Shown in pieces: positions 1-10,439 of a DNA stretch of 64,000 nt (position 1 is its first letter; every line of letters starts with the position of its first letter). Below the pieces are notes generated by a model. It worked only from the letters and a program-made list of their open reading frames with translations. It was not told the DNA's origin and ran no database searches. The stretch is from Gnetum montanum (taxonomy: Eukaryota; Streptophyta; Gnetopsida; Gnetales; Gnetaceae). The position numbers were made by a program, and so were the translations under genes. The stretch spans positions 434,273-498,272 of the forward strand of contig MNCI01006151.1 of the NCBI GenBank assembly GCA_015680685.1. The letters run 5' to 3'.

Positions 1-390
1 TCCTCCAGACACCAAGACCCAGAGTGAGACCTCCTCCCTACCCTTGAAGCCCTTTTATAGTAATCTCAAGGTAGTTACAATCATCATGAGAAGGTGAGGT
101 AAGTTACAAACATTATGGGTGGTTATAACCACCATAGAGATAAAAAAGCTGCACAAGTGTTCCATTTAGTTGCCAAGTGGCTCATTCAGTTGCCAAGTGG
201 TCACCATGGAGATAAAAAAGTTGTAGTTGACAAGTGGCCTTTGTAGTGGTTATAACCACCATTTCAATTAAGAGGCTACAATTGTCATGAAATTACAACA
301 TTTATAGGAAATTTTAAAAAGCTGGTGTCCTATTGGATAACTACCCAATAACTACCTTTCTCCTTAAATCATAACCTTTTTTTAAAGATC
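1..390 (-). repeat. LTR fragment, family C (copy 0)
   Basis: This stretch matches 41760-42230 and 53880-54235 in the same orientation. Shared landmarks are a CTTTTATAG block (minus-strand TATA box near 51-60), repeated TTGCCAAGTGG blocks, and the closing run TAAATCATAACCTT. It is the U3 part of a gypsy LTR read on the minus strand and is cut by the window start. Perfect palindromes sit at 118-133 (GGTGGTTATAACCACC) and 246-259 (GTGGTTATAACCAC). The right edge near 390 is inferred from where similarity to the other copies stops. Confidence 0.7.
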
Positions 391-990
391 TTAATCCTAG
401 TAGTAGTAGTATCGATTGAGTTGATGCATACATGGATGTATGTATGTACATAACTGAATGTGGAAATGGAGTTGCAATACAATGATTTCAACACGAGGTG
501 GATGTCATGTGAGGCATTGTTGAACGAAAACACAATGATGGGTAGCGAGTATGACTCAGTGGGCATAATCATGGCATTGTAACGTGAGGGAGAGGTAAAG
601 CATTTGGAGGAAATGAAGTACATGGACATCCATAGTAACCACCATCTAGGTGACATGGTTGATATCCTATGCTGCGACTACCTTCCATTCTGTTACATCA
701 GTGACTCATGGCTTACCCAGCACTGCTATTCATCATACCATTAGGCTCCATCAGCATCATCATTGACGTGGACTGGGTTCTGTACCGTTGATTTAGACCC
801 TGACATCGTAATCCACCACCTTGACAAGATTCCTGTGCTTGATGCAACCCTGAAACCCAATGTGAAGAGCTCTCTCTTGAGATGTTTGGAATTTGAAGCT
901 AAGATCTCCATTTTGAGAACTTTCACTGCAATGATCTTACTATCTTCAAGAACATCTTTGTAGACCATGCTGCTGGCCCCTTTTTCCATG
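391..990 (-). pseudogene. LRR receptor-like kinase, kinase-domain fragment
   Basis: The minus strand from 980 to about 740 reads GASSMVYKDVLEDSKIIAVK followed by KRELFTLG. This resembles the glycine loop and ATP-binding lysine (AVK) of plant LRR receptor-like kinases of the FLS2 class. Further left, 660-480 gives CHDYAH and then NNASHDIH, which may be a decayed stretch just before and within the catalytic loop, but frames shift and a stop interrupts it. No LRR or membrane segment is visible and the active-site HRD/DFG motifs cannot be read cleanly. It is a non-functional fragment lying beside the family C LTR at 1-390. It may have been carried there by a retrotransposon or be the remains of a local gene. 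Family assignment is fairly secure; the exact ends are not. Confidence 0.55.
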
Positions 991-1039
991 ATTGCTTCAG
1001 TGCTTCCTTTTGAATCAGATAAAATACCTTTTCATTAGA

Positions 1040-1300
1040 TGCTGCACGATGCTCATGCCTGCCAGCTAAAGTCAGCATGATAGATCACGTGGTGAGAACC
1101 TTCCAGAAGTATATGCACATTACAGCAAAAACACCGAGTCTGCCCTTGTTCAATGCTTTGATCTATGGCTTGGTTGCTATCAGAAACCCTAAGATGGCCC
1201 TTGAATTCTTCCACAGTTTGCCCAACTACAGCATCTGCCCAAATCTTTTCACTTACAACATTGCTGTGACGGTGCTGTACGATGAGATGTAGCACGAATC
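1040..1300 (+). pseudogene. Pentatricopeptide-repeat (PPR) protein fragment
   Basis: The plus-strand frame from 1077 to 1292 reads FNALIYGLVAIRNPKMALEF, then a short SLPNYS segment and CPNLFTYNI. These are the signatures of PPR motifs: N-x-LI-x-GL at the first helix and P-N-x-x-TYN at the repeat boundary. PPR proteins bind organelle RNA and normally contain many repeats; only about two are left here, ending in a stop at 1290. The fragment lies on the opposite strand from the kinase relic just upstream, so the two were not one gene. There is no start codon context or organelle transit peptide. It is a broken host-gene piece. Confidence 0.5.
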
Positions 1301-1860
1301 GACCATGGAGCTTCTGCTTTCCATTGGTATAGTAATTTGCCATTGTCATTACTTTGTATGTTGTTTTATCATTCATTGTCTGTGTTGCCATGATGAACCC
1401 ACCTGGAATTGGTAGCTCAATGCTCATCTTTACGTTGTTGGCTTTGCCTCTGTGACATTTGATGGCACTCCTGGAAAGAAGCATAGCCATGGTACTGATG
1501 TTGTTGTTCAGCTGATTCAAAGGTGATAATGGTGGTCCCTGTGAGTGTCTGATGTTAATTAATGAGCTTAAAGCTGCAGCTAATTTGGGCTTTATTTGAA
1601 TGTTCACACCAGGTCTCGAGGCAACCCAGTGACAGCCATGAATGGGTAGAATGCACCACAATGAGCCATGCCCTTGGATTACAATGGCTTACGTGATGCA
1701 TTCCACCAGATGGATCGAAGGGAGTCACTATTGATGTCAGAGTAACATAGCCTGGTATAACTTCTTGAAAACTTGTTGGCATTACAGTACCCCATGTGGA
1801 AGATTCAAACATGCAATTTTGGAAATTGGCCATAACCCTTTTGTCAAGATCGTTAGAGTA
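1301..1860 (-). other. Unidentified coding-like relic
   Basis: On the minus strand a reading frame with broken continuity runs from about 1833 to 1310. It contains GYVTLTSIVTPFDPSGGMHH, HCNPRAWLIVVHSTHSW and later IELPIPGGFIMATQTMND. The composition (few stops, balanced residues) looks more like decayed protein-coding DNA than like the AT-rich flanks, but I do not recognise the family. It ends where element F begins to be recognisable. 1861-2030 holds nothing I can identify. Confidence 0.25.
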
Positions 1861-2099
1861 AACTCAATGTAAGAGACTGTACTAGAATTTTCATTGTAAC
1901 AATATTCCTCAAATTCCTTTTTATTATCCTTTCACAAATTCAAATCATTTACCATTCTTTTTGTTTTTCTTCTAAAATCTTTTTTATTCATAACCTATTC
2001 CATGAAATGGCCAACATGTGCCAATACAAACATTAGCAATCAATATGAAAATAGTTCAGACCATCATGAAGAACACTTATTAGGTGACAAACTTACAAG

Positions 2100-2335
2100 A
2101 TGGATAACACACACACACACACACAAGAAATGAAAAATCATGAACGATGGTGTAAAACAAAAATAAGAAAAGTTAAAGAAATTTGTAAAAAAAAAACAAG
2201 AAAAGTTAAAGAAATTTTTAAAACAAAAATGTGTAAAACAAAAACATGGAAAACAAAAATGTGTAAAAACAAAAATGTGGAAAACAAAAATGTGTAAAAA
2301 AAAATGTGTAAAACAAAAATTAAAAAGAGCTAAGG
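2100..2335 (-). repeat. T-rich simple-sequence tract of F
   Basis: On the plus strand this is a run of AAAACAAAAATGTG-type units next to an (AC)n microsatellite at about 2107-2127. The same tract follows the gag-protease stop in element A (24560-24735) and lies at 18660-18800 in element E. It is therefore a family feature of the 3' non-coding region and not random slippage. Confidence 0.7.
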
Positions 2336-5300
2336 GCCCCCAAATGATTGGCATAGGTGGCCATCTCCCCCATGACTGAATGAAAAGGAAGAGATCCAAA
2401 ATAACGAGCACCTGTTTGAATTTCTTAGAAGTGCCCAACTTCTCCCCACTGATGTTCTTAGATTAAGGGGTGGAAGTCGACGACACTCATATTCCAATGT
2501 ATCTATGCTTTCGTTATGGGCATGAGTTGTTCCCCCAGTTTGTTCCATGCATGTTGGTCTACTCTTTCGACTAGCTGTCAACCATGGGGTGTCTACTACT
2601 TGTGTGGTTGCTACATACAAGCATCTTTGTCTTAGGGTTTCAAGGGCACACCTGTTGCATGGAGGAGATGCCGAGCATTCCTTCATGTCATCACCCGATG
2701 AATCACTGTATGTGATGCATGGAAATTTCTTCTTCTCGATCTTTCCATAAATATTTACCTTAGATATCTCCAAGGGAAGATCACAAATCCCTAGGCATGC
2801 ATCTATTGTGCTTAGCCATGCCCTTCCCATTATAATTGGGAAGTCCCCTTCATTGTTGTGAACTTCTATCACCAGGAAATCGGCTGGGTATGACCAAACA
2901 CACACAGTGGTAACTATGTCCTTCACCAATCCCAAGGGAATGGTGATGGACTGGTCAGCTAGCTCTAGCTGAATGTTGCTCTTCTTGAGTTGGGGCAGGT
3001 TCCAGGCTTGATACATTTCTCGTTAAATTAAGTTGACTCCGGAACCTGAGTCAAGAAGATCCTTATGTGGTTCGTTCCCGACAACTTGGAGATAAATTAA
3101 GGGACTTCCAGGGTTAGATAGTTTCCTGGGAAGGTGGCCTACCTTGATCCAGTTGGTTATGGTATGTGTTAACATTACTGTATGCGTTAAGCTTTGTTAT
3201 TGGATTGAAGGGAGCTCTGAAGCCTTGTGTGTTGGAGGAGTGGTCACAGACTCAACTACTTGTTGTTGTAAGAGCTTGTCTTGGCTTTTGGTTCTAAAGA
3301 AGGGTCTTCTCTTTTTACAGTTGTCAGAACTAGCAGCGGGTTGGATGTTTATGGCTCTCGTAATGTTATGTTGCTATGGTTACATTGTTGGAGTAGGAGG
3401 TATGGGAACTACAGGTGGAAGAGGTGCGGATGGAGTAGGAGGATGGTAAGGGTGTGGAGTGTCTCCTGGAGGAGAAGGAGTCCTTCTAAAGTACTCCTAA
3501 ACTTGGTAGTGATGTTGGGGAGTTGTGTGACCCATGGAGTCACTTGGAGAAATCAGCTGCTACAAGTAGTATCCATATGGATCTGGCTACCGGTAAGGGT
3601 ACTGTTGTTTCAACGGTGGCATCCCCCATAACTGTGGGTATTGCCACTGCTGATGTTGTCTGATGGGTTGTGGTGGAGTTCCACTTGGATAGTACNNNNN
3701 NNNNNNNNNNNNNNNNNNNNNNNNNNNNNNNNNNNNNNNNNNNNNNNNNNNNNNNNNNNNNNNNNNNNNNNNNNNNNNNNNNNNNNNNNNNNNNNNNNNN
3801 NNNNNNNNNNNNNNNNNNNNNNNNNNNNNNNNNNNNNNNNNNNNNNNNNNNNNNNNNNNNNNNNNNNNNNNNNNNNNNNNNNNNNNNNNNNNNNNNNNNN
3901 NNNNNNNNNNNNNNNNNNNNNNNNNNNNNNNNNNNNNNNNNNNNNNNNNNNNNNNNNNNNNNNNNNNNNNNNNNNNNNNNNNNNNNNNNNNNNNNNNNNN
4001 NNNNNNNNNNNNNNNNNNNNNNNNNNNNNNNNNNNNNNNNNNNNNNNNNNNNNNNNNNNNNNNNNNNNNNNNNNNNNNNNNNNNNNNNNNNNNNNNNNNN
4101 NNNNNNNNNNNNNNNNNNNNNNNNNNNNNNNNNNNNNNNNNNNNNNNNNNNNNNNNNNNNNNNCCCTTCTTCTTTGGCTACTTGCCCCAACAATCGATGA
4201 ACTTCATGGGATCTAAGTTCTAATAATCTCCCTTGGGCATAAGTCCCAAGGGTTCTCCTAATTTCATACCTTAGCCCATCTACGATGTGGTGGAGTTGAT
4301 CCCGCTGTGCATAACCATGGCTCGGGCAACAATGTAGCAATGCATAGTAGTGGCCCATGGTAGCATCCAAGGGTTCATGAGTACCTTGCTTCCATCCTCG
4401 GATCTGCTTACGCAAGTTAGACACTCTGGAGTACATTTGATACTTATCGTTGAAGAGTTCTAACATCGTACTCCACCTCCTAATGGTTTCCAGTTCTAAG
4501 GACCGGTACCAACTCTCGGCTTCCTTTGTGAGTGTCTTGGGAAACAACTTTAGTTTCTGCCACTCATTCTTTATGTTTTGCAAGGTGTAGGCATCATGGA
4601 ATGCCTATAAATGATTTTGCAGATTAGCATTATATCCCCCCTCAAATCGTGGGATGTTATTCATGTCTAAGTGCTTGATCCGACTATCTTTTTGATGCCT
4701 TGTTGGTATTCTCACTGCCTCCATTATATTTAACATGCTTTGGGTGGCAAGTAGGGGTTTGTTATGATCATCTCCTTTATGACATCTATGATGTCTCCGT
4801 TGTTCCCTACTTTCCCTTACTTCATGCCCTTGTCCTTGCTCTCGACTCTCTCGTTGAGGTCTCTCATTTTACCTACCTCTATCCTCACCGTTATGCTCTC
4901 TATGGCTACACTCTAATGTGGAAGGAGAGGGTGAATGATGTGAAGAAGGGGAAGAAGAAGGAGNTTCCCTCAGTGAACAGCTGGTGTTCACAGGGATCAG
5001 AACCAGGGTTGTGTATCGTGGAGCATAGGTTATGATACCCCACCTCCTCACTATCGTTAGGAGGAGGAACATCTTTCGATAGAGAACCTGTTATAAATGG
5101 TTCACCATCTCCCATTTCACTTAGGACGTGCGGGACCCCTTTTCCCTTCAACAATGTATGATGGCTCTCCTACCTTGAGTCCCTCATACGTTGTGCAGCT
5201 GTGGGATGGTAATCCCTCATGTCAAAATCTGCCACAGTGTATTTAGCATATAATTCCATCATGCTTATCTGTGCCAGAGCATGGAGAAGCATGTTAGGGA

Positions 5301-5529
5301 CTACACGATCTGGAGGTAACACTATGTTACCTTGCAAGTCTCTCCAACACATCTGTTCATCCTGATGGAGGATAAAAGTAAAATTGGGTATGTACTCATC
5401 GGGATGAGTATATACCACTCTATATTGTTGAGGAACTGTCTAATTTTGGTTATGTGTTTTAGATTGCCGACTGTTTCTTGTATGATCCCTAGGTGGTGAA
5501 TTGCTCTTGTGAGAAGAAGAAGAAGACAT
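2330..5529 (-). pseudogene. Gag-protease pseudogene of element F
   Basis: The start is set by alignment with A: the minus strand ATG at 5529 gives MSSSSHKSN, matching MASSHAINS. The N-terminal block with YTHPDEYIPNFTFILHQDEQ lies at 5415-5350. The Gag core (LKLFPKTLTKEAESWYRSLE) lies at 4560-4480, then the assembly gap, then the retropepsin tail with FPIIMGRAWLSTIDA near 2850-2805. Gag forms the particle and binds the genomic RNA; the protease cleaves it. The frame is interrupted by substitutions and shifts, and the DSG region at about 3040-3010 is preceded by a stop. The C-terminus fuses to the pol 3' end exactly as in A, so pol was already missing when F inserted. Confidence 0.8.
3696..4163. 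other. Assembly gap (468 N)
   Basis: A run of undetermined bases inside the gag region of element F. Reading frames that run through it are not evidence for coding. Confidence 0.99.
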
Positions 5530-5653
5530 GGTGTCTTATCGGTGTGCTATTTAACTGTTATATAATTTTTTGTTTAATTAACCCTAAGGGTTCGTTTAAG
5601 CTCCCAACAATGTGAGTGATTTCCTATGTTCTACTTAGCGCACAAACACTTAG

Positions 5654-5671
5654 TCCATGGCAATGGCGCCA
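5654..5671 (-). promoter_or_regulatory. Primer binding site of F (tRNA-Asp type, decayed)
   Basis: The minus strand reads TGGCGCCATTGCCATGGA directly after the LTR end. It differs by three bases from the intact site of element A at 21048. Confidence 0.75.
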
Positions 5672-5672
5672 A

Positions 5673-6548
5673 TGATGAGTGGCAAGGTACCCCTACACTC
5701 AACCATACGAATATGAGCGTAATACACACAATCTGGTTGAACTCTACAGACTAACTACCTACATACCTCATGGAATACTTAAGGTTAATTATTCGTTGTC
5801 TTCCCAGACTTACTTGTAGTTGTCACGGTGTATGGTTAAGTAAGTCTGAGGTATGCGATTTTTATAGCTTTTCGATTTTATCTCCTATGCTGATAAGGTA
5901 AAGGATTGAAGAGACTAATTACTAACTTTAACTAACTAACTAAGTCTGAATTAACCTAGCATTAGCATCCATTCCCACTTACCGTTCACACCCTAAACCA
6001 ATGCAACCTTGATTGCCAAACGCTAATTATTGCTGGGATCACCAAGCATAATGCACGTGCTCAAAGCAGTCGTACTGAGGCACTTAACTAGGAGAGAAGG
6101 GTTGAGAGAGATTTAATAACTAATAAAACATTTAAATGATGAACAGTAAATAATAATAAATGAAATCCTAGTTAGCCTATTCCATGCACTGCAAGGTTTA
6201 TCCAATAATTTCGTCTTTATTTCCGTACACAAACATGTGTTCAGGTACAATATTTGCTCGAATAAAGATTTGTTCACTTTGGAGTTCTTATTGTGGGAAC
6301 ATGGAAAATATTCTATCTCTGGAGAGGTAAAACTACCAGAGTTTCGCTAAGGGTCTAGATCTAGATGAGAAAACAAGGGAGAGCCGCTCTTATCTATAGA
6401 CTTGGCGATGCACTGCGATATCACGTACACGATATCACGGGGGACGATGCGTATCGCATATGCGATATTGCGTGGGATGCGATATCGCAGTGGACACGAT
6501 ATTGCGGCCCATGCGATATCACGTCCCATGCGATATCGTGTCCCATCA
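5673..6548 (-). repeat. 5' LTR of element F
   Basis: On the minus strand it runs from TGATGGGACACG (6548) to CACTCATCA (5673), about 876 bp, beside the primer site. It contains a U3 array of GATATC-centred palindromes (6413-6541), a decayed TATA region near 6395-6400, an AATAAA signal (TTTATT on plus, near 6218) and the conserved U5 end. CpG sites seen in element A's LTR are largely TG or CA here, which suggests an older insertion. Confidence 0.85.
6413..6541 (-). promoter_or_regulatory. U3 palindrome array of LTR F
   Basis: About eight units resembling GCGATATCGC or its CpG-decayed forms (CGATATCACG, CGATATTGCG) occur in 130 bp, spaced roughly 15-25 bp. They lie just upstream (minus strand) of the TATA region, the same place as the array in element A. 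Confidence 0.7.
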
Positions 6549-6589
6549 ATTGCCCTTCAGAATATAACATATTTATTGAATGATGGAAA

Positions 6590-7965
6590 AGGTCTTTCAG
6601 TTACTAAACTTGTCAAACCTATTAAAGTAAAGAAAAAAATTGACTACACTATGTTTGATAGAATAAATCATTTATCAGCAAAAATGGAATTACTAAAGAA
6701 AAAAAATGATTGGGGCATCTTCCATAAGAGATTTGAATGAAGGATTTGTTGATAAATTACTTAAGCATATTTTAGATCTCATTTCAATTCATTGCATTGT
6801 GCATAAGGAAGCACTAGCTATATCTAATGTAACTAATAGCTTTCTCAAATTTAAAGTTCTTAAAAAACTTGCAAATTAAATATATTTCTAGTTAGGAAGA
6901 TTAGCTAAGAGGCATGCTAAGTTTCATGATTTATCAAATATATTTAATTTGAAAAATCTTTTAGTTCTTCAAATTCATTTATTTGTTAGCTCTCTAAAGG
7001 TAAAGTTTTAGAAAGACTTATAAAGGTAATGCCTACATTGCTTTAGGAGTGGAAATCAAAAATTTTAAAATTATATGAATTTGCAACATTGTATTAAGTA
7101 CAATTCTGTGTAAATCTAATTGCTAATGTTCTACATGAAGTTAATAGATTAAATATGAAGTTTCAAAAAAATGAGATTAATATTACTTCAATTGGTCAAG
7201 ATGTTTTCCCAATAATTGAGATACCATGAAGAAGATTTTTAGGAAACAATTTTGATAAAGAAGCTCACTATGTATGTAAATTTCTAGCTAGCACACACGA
7301 TGATTATTTACAGTACACTGATAAGTTTGAAAATGTTCACAAGTATTATTTAAAGTTTTAGTATATACTAAAAATATTAGAAAATGTTGATAAGGATGAT
7401 TGTATTAATTTAGCTCATGCATTTATTGAGAAGGTAATTACTTGTTTAAGAGAAAGGTTCATAGATCTATTTATATTTAATGTAATAAAATTCTTTAGCC
7501 AATGTTATAATGATGATGAAAATAGATAAGAAAGAAAAACATGAATGGTTAAATTATTTATGTTAGAAATTTGATGTTGAAACTCATCCGATTATTGATT
7601 CTGAAAAATGCATATGTAAAATGGAAATGTTTATCATTATTGCTTATATTGGACTTAAAAAAAAAAAAGACAATTAGCTTAGTTACATTGTAGTGGAGAA
7701 AGTGAATGGATTAAATTTTTTTCAATTTAATGCAAATTTGGCAAGCTAGTGTGATAAATCCAGTACACACAACAATATGTGAAAGAGGATTTTACAAGTC
7801 AAATGTGATAAAACATAGGTGTAGGTTAAATTTATCAATTGAAACATTGGATATGTTAATGTTCATATCTTTGTCAATGCCACAAGAATTGAAGAATGTA
7901 GAATAGAATGGAATTTTAAAATATGGAGGTGATTCAAAATTTGTAGACCTATGAACTTAGAAAAC
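6590..7965 (+). pseudogene. hAT-superfamily transposase relic
   Basis: Several plus-strand frames carry pieces of one protein. CIVHKEALAISN at 6790-6840 matches the C-x-x-H-x-LALA region of hAT transposases of the KIAA1586/ZNF862-like group. NPVHTTICERGFYKSN near 7757-7805, followed by SIETLDMLMFI, matches their C-terminal dimerisation region. Such enzymes cut and paste DNA transposons. Stops and frameshifts are frequent, the region is very AT-rich, and I see no terminal inverted repeats or 8-bp target duplication, so it is a long-dead copy. Its left edge touches the 5' LTR of element F, which may have inserted into it. Confidence 0.6.
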
Positions 7966-9069
7966 ATGGAAGGTATGTTAATGTTTTATAAGTTTTATAA
8001 AGCGTTATTTGAATTATATAATTGTAAGATAGCTATTCTTATTTTTCTCTTGGTGTTTTAGGTTTTAAAGAAAATTGTAAAATTCTTGCAATTAAAAAAA
8101 CATAGTACAATTTCTATTTTCTATAATAAGTATTTATTCATAAATGATTATGATTTCTATATGTATAGTTTTTATTTATTACGTTGTGGTCAAACTTGAA
8201 ATGCAATGACTTTTTATTTTGATTTTGTTTTGTTATGCAGCCTAGTTAATTTGTGCTTGGTTAACAAAAATAAGAATATAGAATAAGTATGTAGGAGGCT
8301 TGTATTTAGTTAAAATAATTATAAACTACAAGGTTTTCATACAAAAATAGAGCTTTTAAGAGTTGTGGAAGTTGCGTTTTTGTATTGCTTATTATTTTAG
8401 CATATTGCTTGGAATCTATTATTTTAGCATATTTTATTATGGTTTCAATAAAAATAATAGGGTGAAGCTTGCAAGCCTGAGTGATATATTGCTCAAATTG
8501 GTTCTCATCTTTCTTGCACATCGAAATATAAACTTTTGAAATCATATATGCGTAGATCAACTTGAATGCATATATAGAAGAAAATTATGCAAGAATGAAT
8601 GGCTTTAAGCTTTGCTAAAATAACTCTTCTTCTTCTTAATTTGCAATATCTTTGAATGCATGATTAGAAAGACTTTCAAATAGTTTCTTTCATTGGCTAG
8701 ATGTATGTCATGATCTAAATTTTTATTAATTTTCTTCATGAAACCTTTGAACTAACAAAAACATTTTTGTATTTAGATCCTAGATTTTGTCTATATTAAT
8801 TATGAGATTTAGGATATATTTGTGAACTTTTAAAGTGAAGATAGCATGTAAGCCTTGTTTTAAGGCATTACCTTTAGAGAATAAGGCTAAATATCTAACT
8901 TGTTTAGCAAGCATGTTAACGTCTAAAATTTCTATTGAAGACAAATGGGCAAGCTTTTAAGTAACTAAAAAAGTAGGCTCATATTTTTAAAAATAGAATT
9001 TTAGATAGAAATTATGTTAGTTTACCTATGCTTTTTAAGTTTTACAAACAACTTGTCATTGGTGAATGT
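7966..9069. other. AT-rich stretch without recognised features
   Basis: I see no protein similarity, LTR end or repeat structure here. The short minus-strand frame at 8306-8560 has no recognisable content and is not called as a gene. Confidence 0.5.
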
Positions 9070-9589
9070 ATCTATCATATAGACCACCTTCTCTATCATC
9101 CATCTATGTTGTCCATAACTCACCTCACTGCTGATGTCCATGTTTTTGATTTGGTGTCTTCATTTGATGTACTTGAATTCTTTGGTAGAATCTTCTAGGT
9201 TTTGCTCCTTAACTTCCATCAACCATTAATCACCTAGGGGGTCCATAGACTCCTTAGGTCAAGGTTATGCAAGGGCAAACAAAGCATGTGCCTACTATGG
9301 GGAGGACCCAGTTGCATCTCTCTTGGTTGGGTTTGTTAAGCACCTTATCCTTAGGCATTCTTACAATCAGAATCTTTCGTACACCCATCTTCTACATCAA
9401 ACCATGTGCTCCTTTCATATTTTGTTTAATAAACACGTTCTCCATCAAATTTTTGAATTTTTGAGCTTTCAAAGACCCTCTTCAATGATTTCATCATGTT
9501 CTTGGCTTTTCTGGGACTCCATGGACCCCAAATTTATTGAAAAATTTCTTGTATTTTTTAAGATATTCCAATTTCAAAATTTTCCCTAC

Positions 9590-9700
9590 AGGCTCTGTAT
9601 ATAGGGCCCTATCGATGGAGCAAATGTGTATATGAGGCCCAATATATGTGGCCTCATCGATGTAGCGGAAAAATACTATATCTATGTGTGAATCCACTTT
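9590..9700 (+). promoter_or_regulatory. Internal U3-like promoter block in B
   Basis: 9604-9618 (GGGCCCTATCGATGG) and 9650-9666 (GGCCTCATCGATGTAGC) repeat the pattern of the LTR B U3 at 13249-13263 and 13331-13347; the second pair agrees at 15 of 17 positions. Both blocks are followed by an AT-rich TATA-like run (ACTATATCTATG here, ACTATAAATATG in the LTR). The block precedes the 3' ORF by about 0.8 kb. Confidence 0.5.
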
Positions 9701-10439
9701 GAAATTTTTACATTTTCTCACACACACCAAGGGAGTTTTTTCAAATTTTCAGAGCCCAAAACCTTCTAGAGCCCATAACTTCCTCATCATTTATCCAAAT
9801 CACTCTATTCTTCGACCTTGCAGCTACTAGAGGTAAGCTCTTCATCGTGGGGATCACAAATGTGCCATTTTGACAAAACATTTTTTTGCCATTTTTCTAA
9901 CTCCCACAAAGGTTTAACTAAGAAATCAACTATTAAGCATCAAATTATAAGAGTTAAACCTTTCCAACAAGCTTCGGTGACATTTATAATAAAAAACTAA
10001 TAAATAATTAATAAAATAATCAATTTGCCATGGTCAAACCTTAGCCAAAGTGTAATTAATTGATGAGATAAGGTATTTAAAAACTTAAAGTTACACATTA
10101 TATCTACAAATCCATGGATGTGTTGTGACCATAGATGACACCAAAAGGCAAACACACGTAGGAAGTAGGAGCATCTCAACCAATGGAGAAATGGCCTAGA
10201 ACAAGAAGGGGCCAAGAATAGGCCCAAGAAGATCCACGTGCAACCCACACTATAGGTTCTTTTATGGAAGAGGCTGAGGTGGAATCTATTTGATAGATTC
10301 CAAAACCAGTAGTAGCAATAGAACATTGCCATTGGGATGATGCATTGGCGCAATAAGAAAATCTCAAGGTGACCTTAATAGAAGCTTGCTTGAATCAAAT
10401 TAGATCAAAGGAGGTCCAAAAAATGATGCTATAGGAGTT

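Larger units (their letters stand above)
2031..6548 (-). mobile_element. Gypsy element F (pol-less, 3' truncated)
   Basis: Read on the minus strand this is a relative of element A (19971-27061). The order is 5' LTR (6548-5673), primer site, gag-protease ORF with frame breaks (5529-2330), then the T-rich tract and the (GT)n run (AC on plus, near 2107-2127). Similarity to A stops near 2031, so the rest of the 3' non-coding region and the 3' LTR are missing. The element has no RT, RNase H or integrase, and the gag-protease tail ends in the same HGGDGHLC fusion as in A. It holds a 468-base assembly gap inside gag. Confidence 0.85.

Noticed and set aside
3540-4583. Frames running through the N block as proteins
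   Set aside because: About half of the residues are undetermined; only the minus-strand part outside the gap matches Gag.
9810-9850. Splice donor (AGGTAAGC) before the 3' ORF of B as proof of a spliced transcript
   Set aside because: A similar AAGGTATG occurs in A near 26114, but such short words are common and no acceptor could be paired; kept only as a thought.
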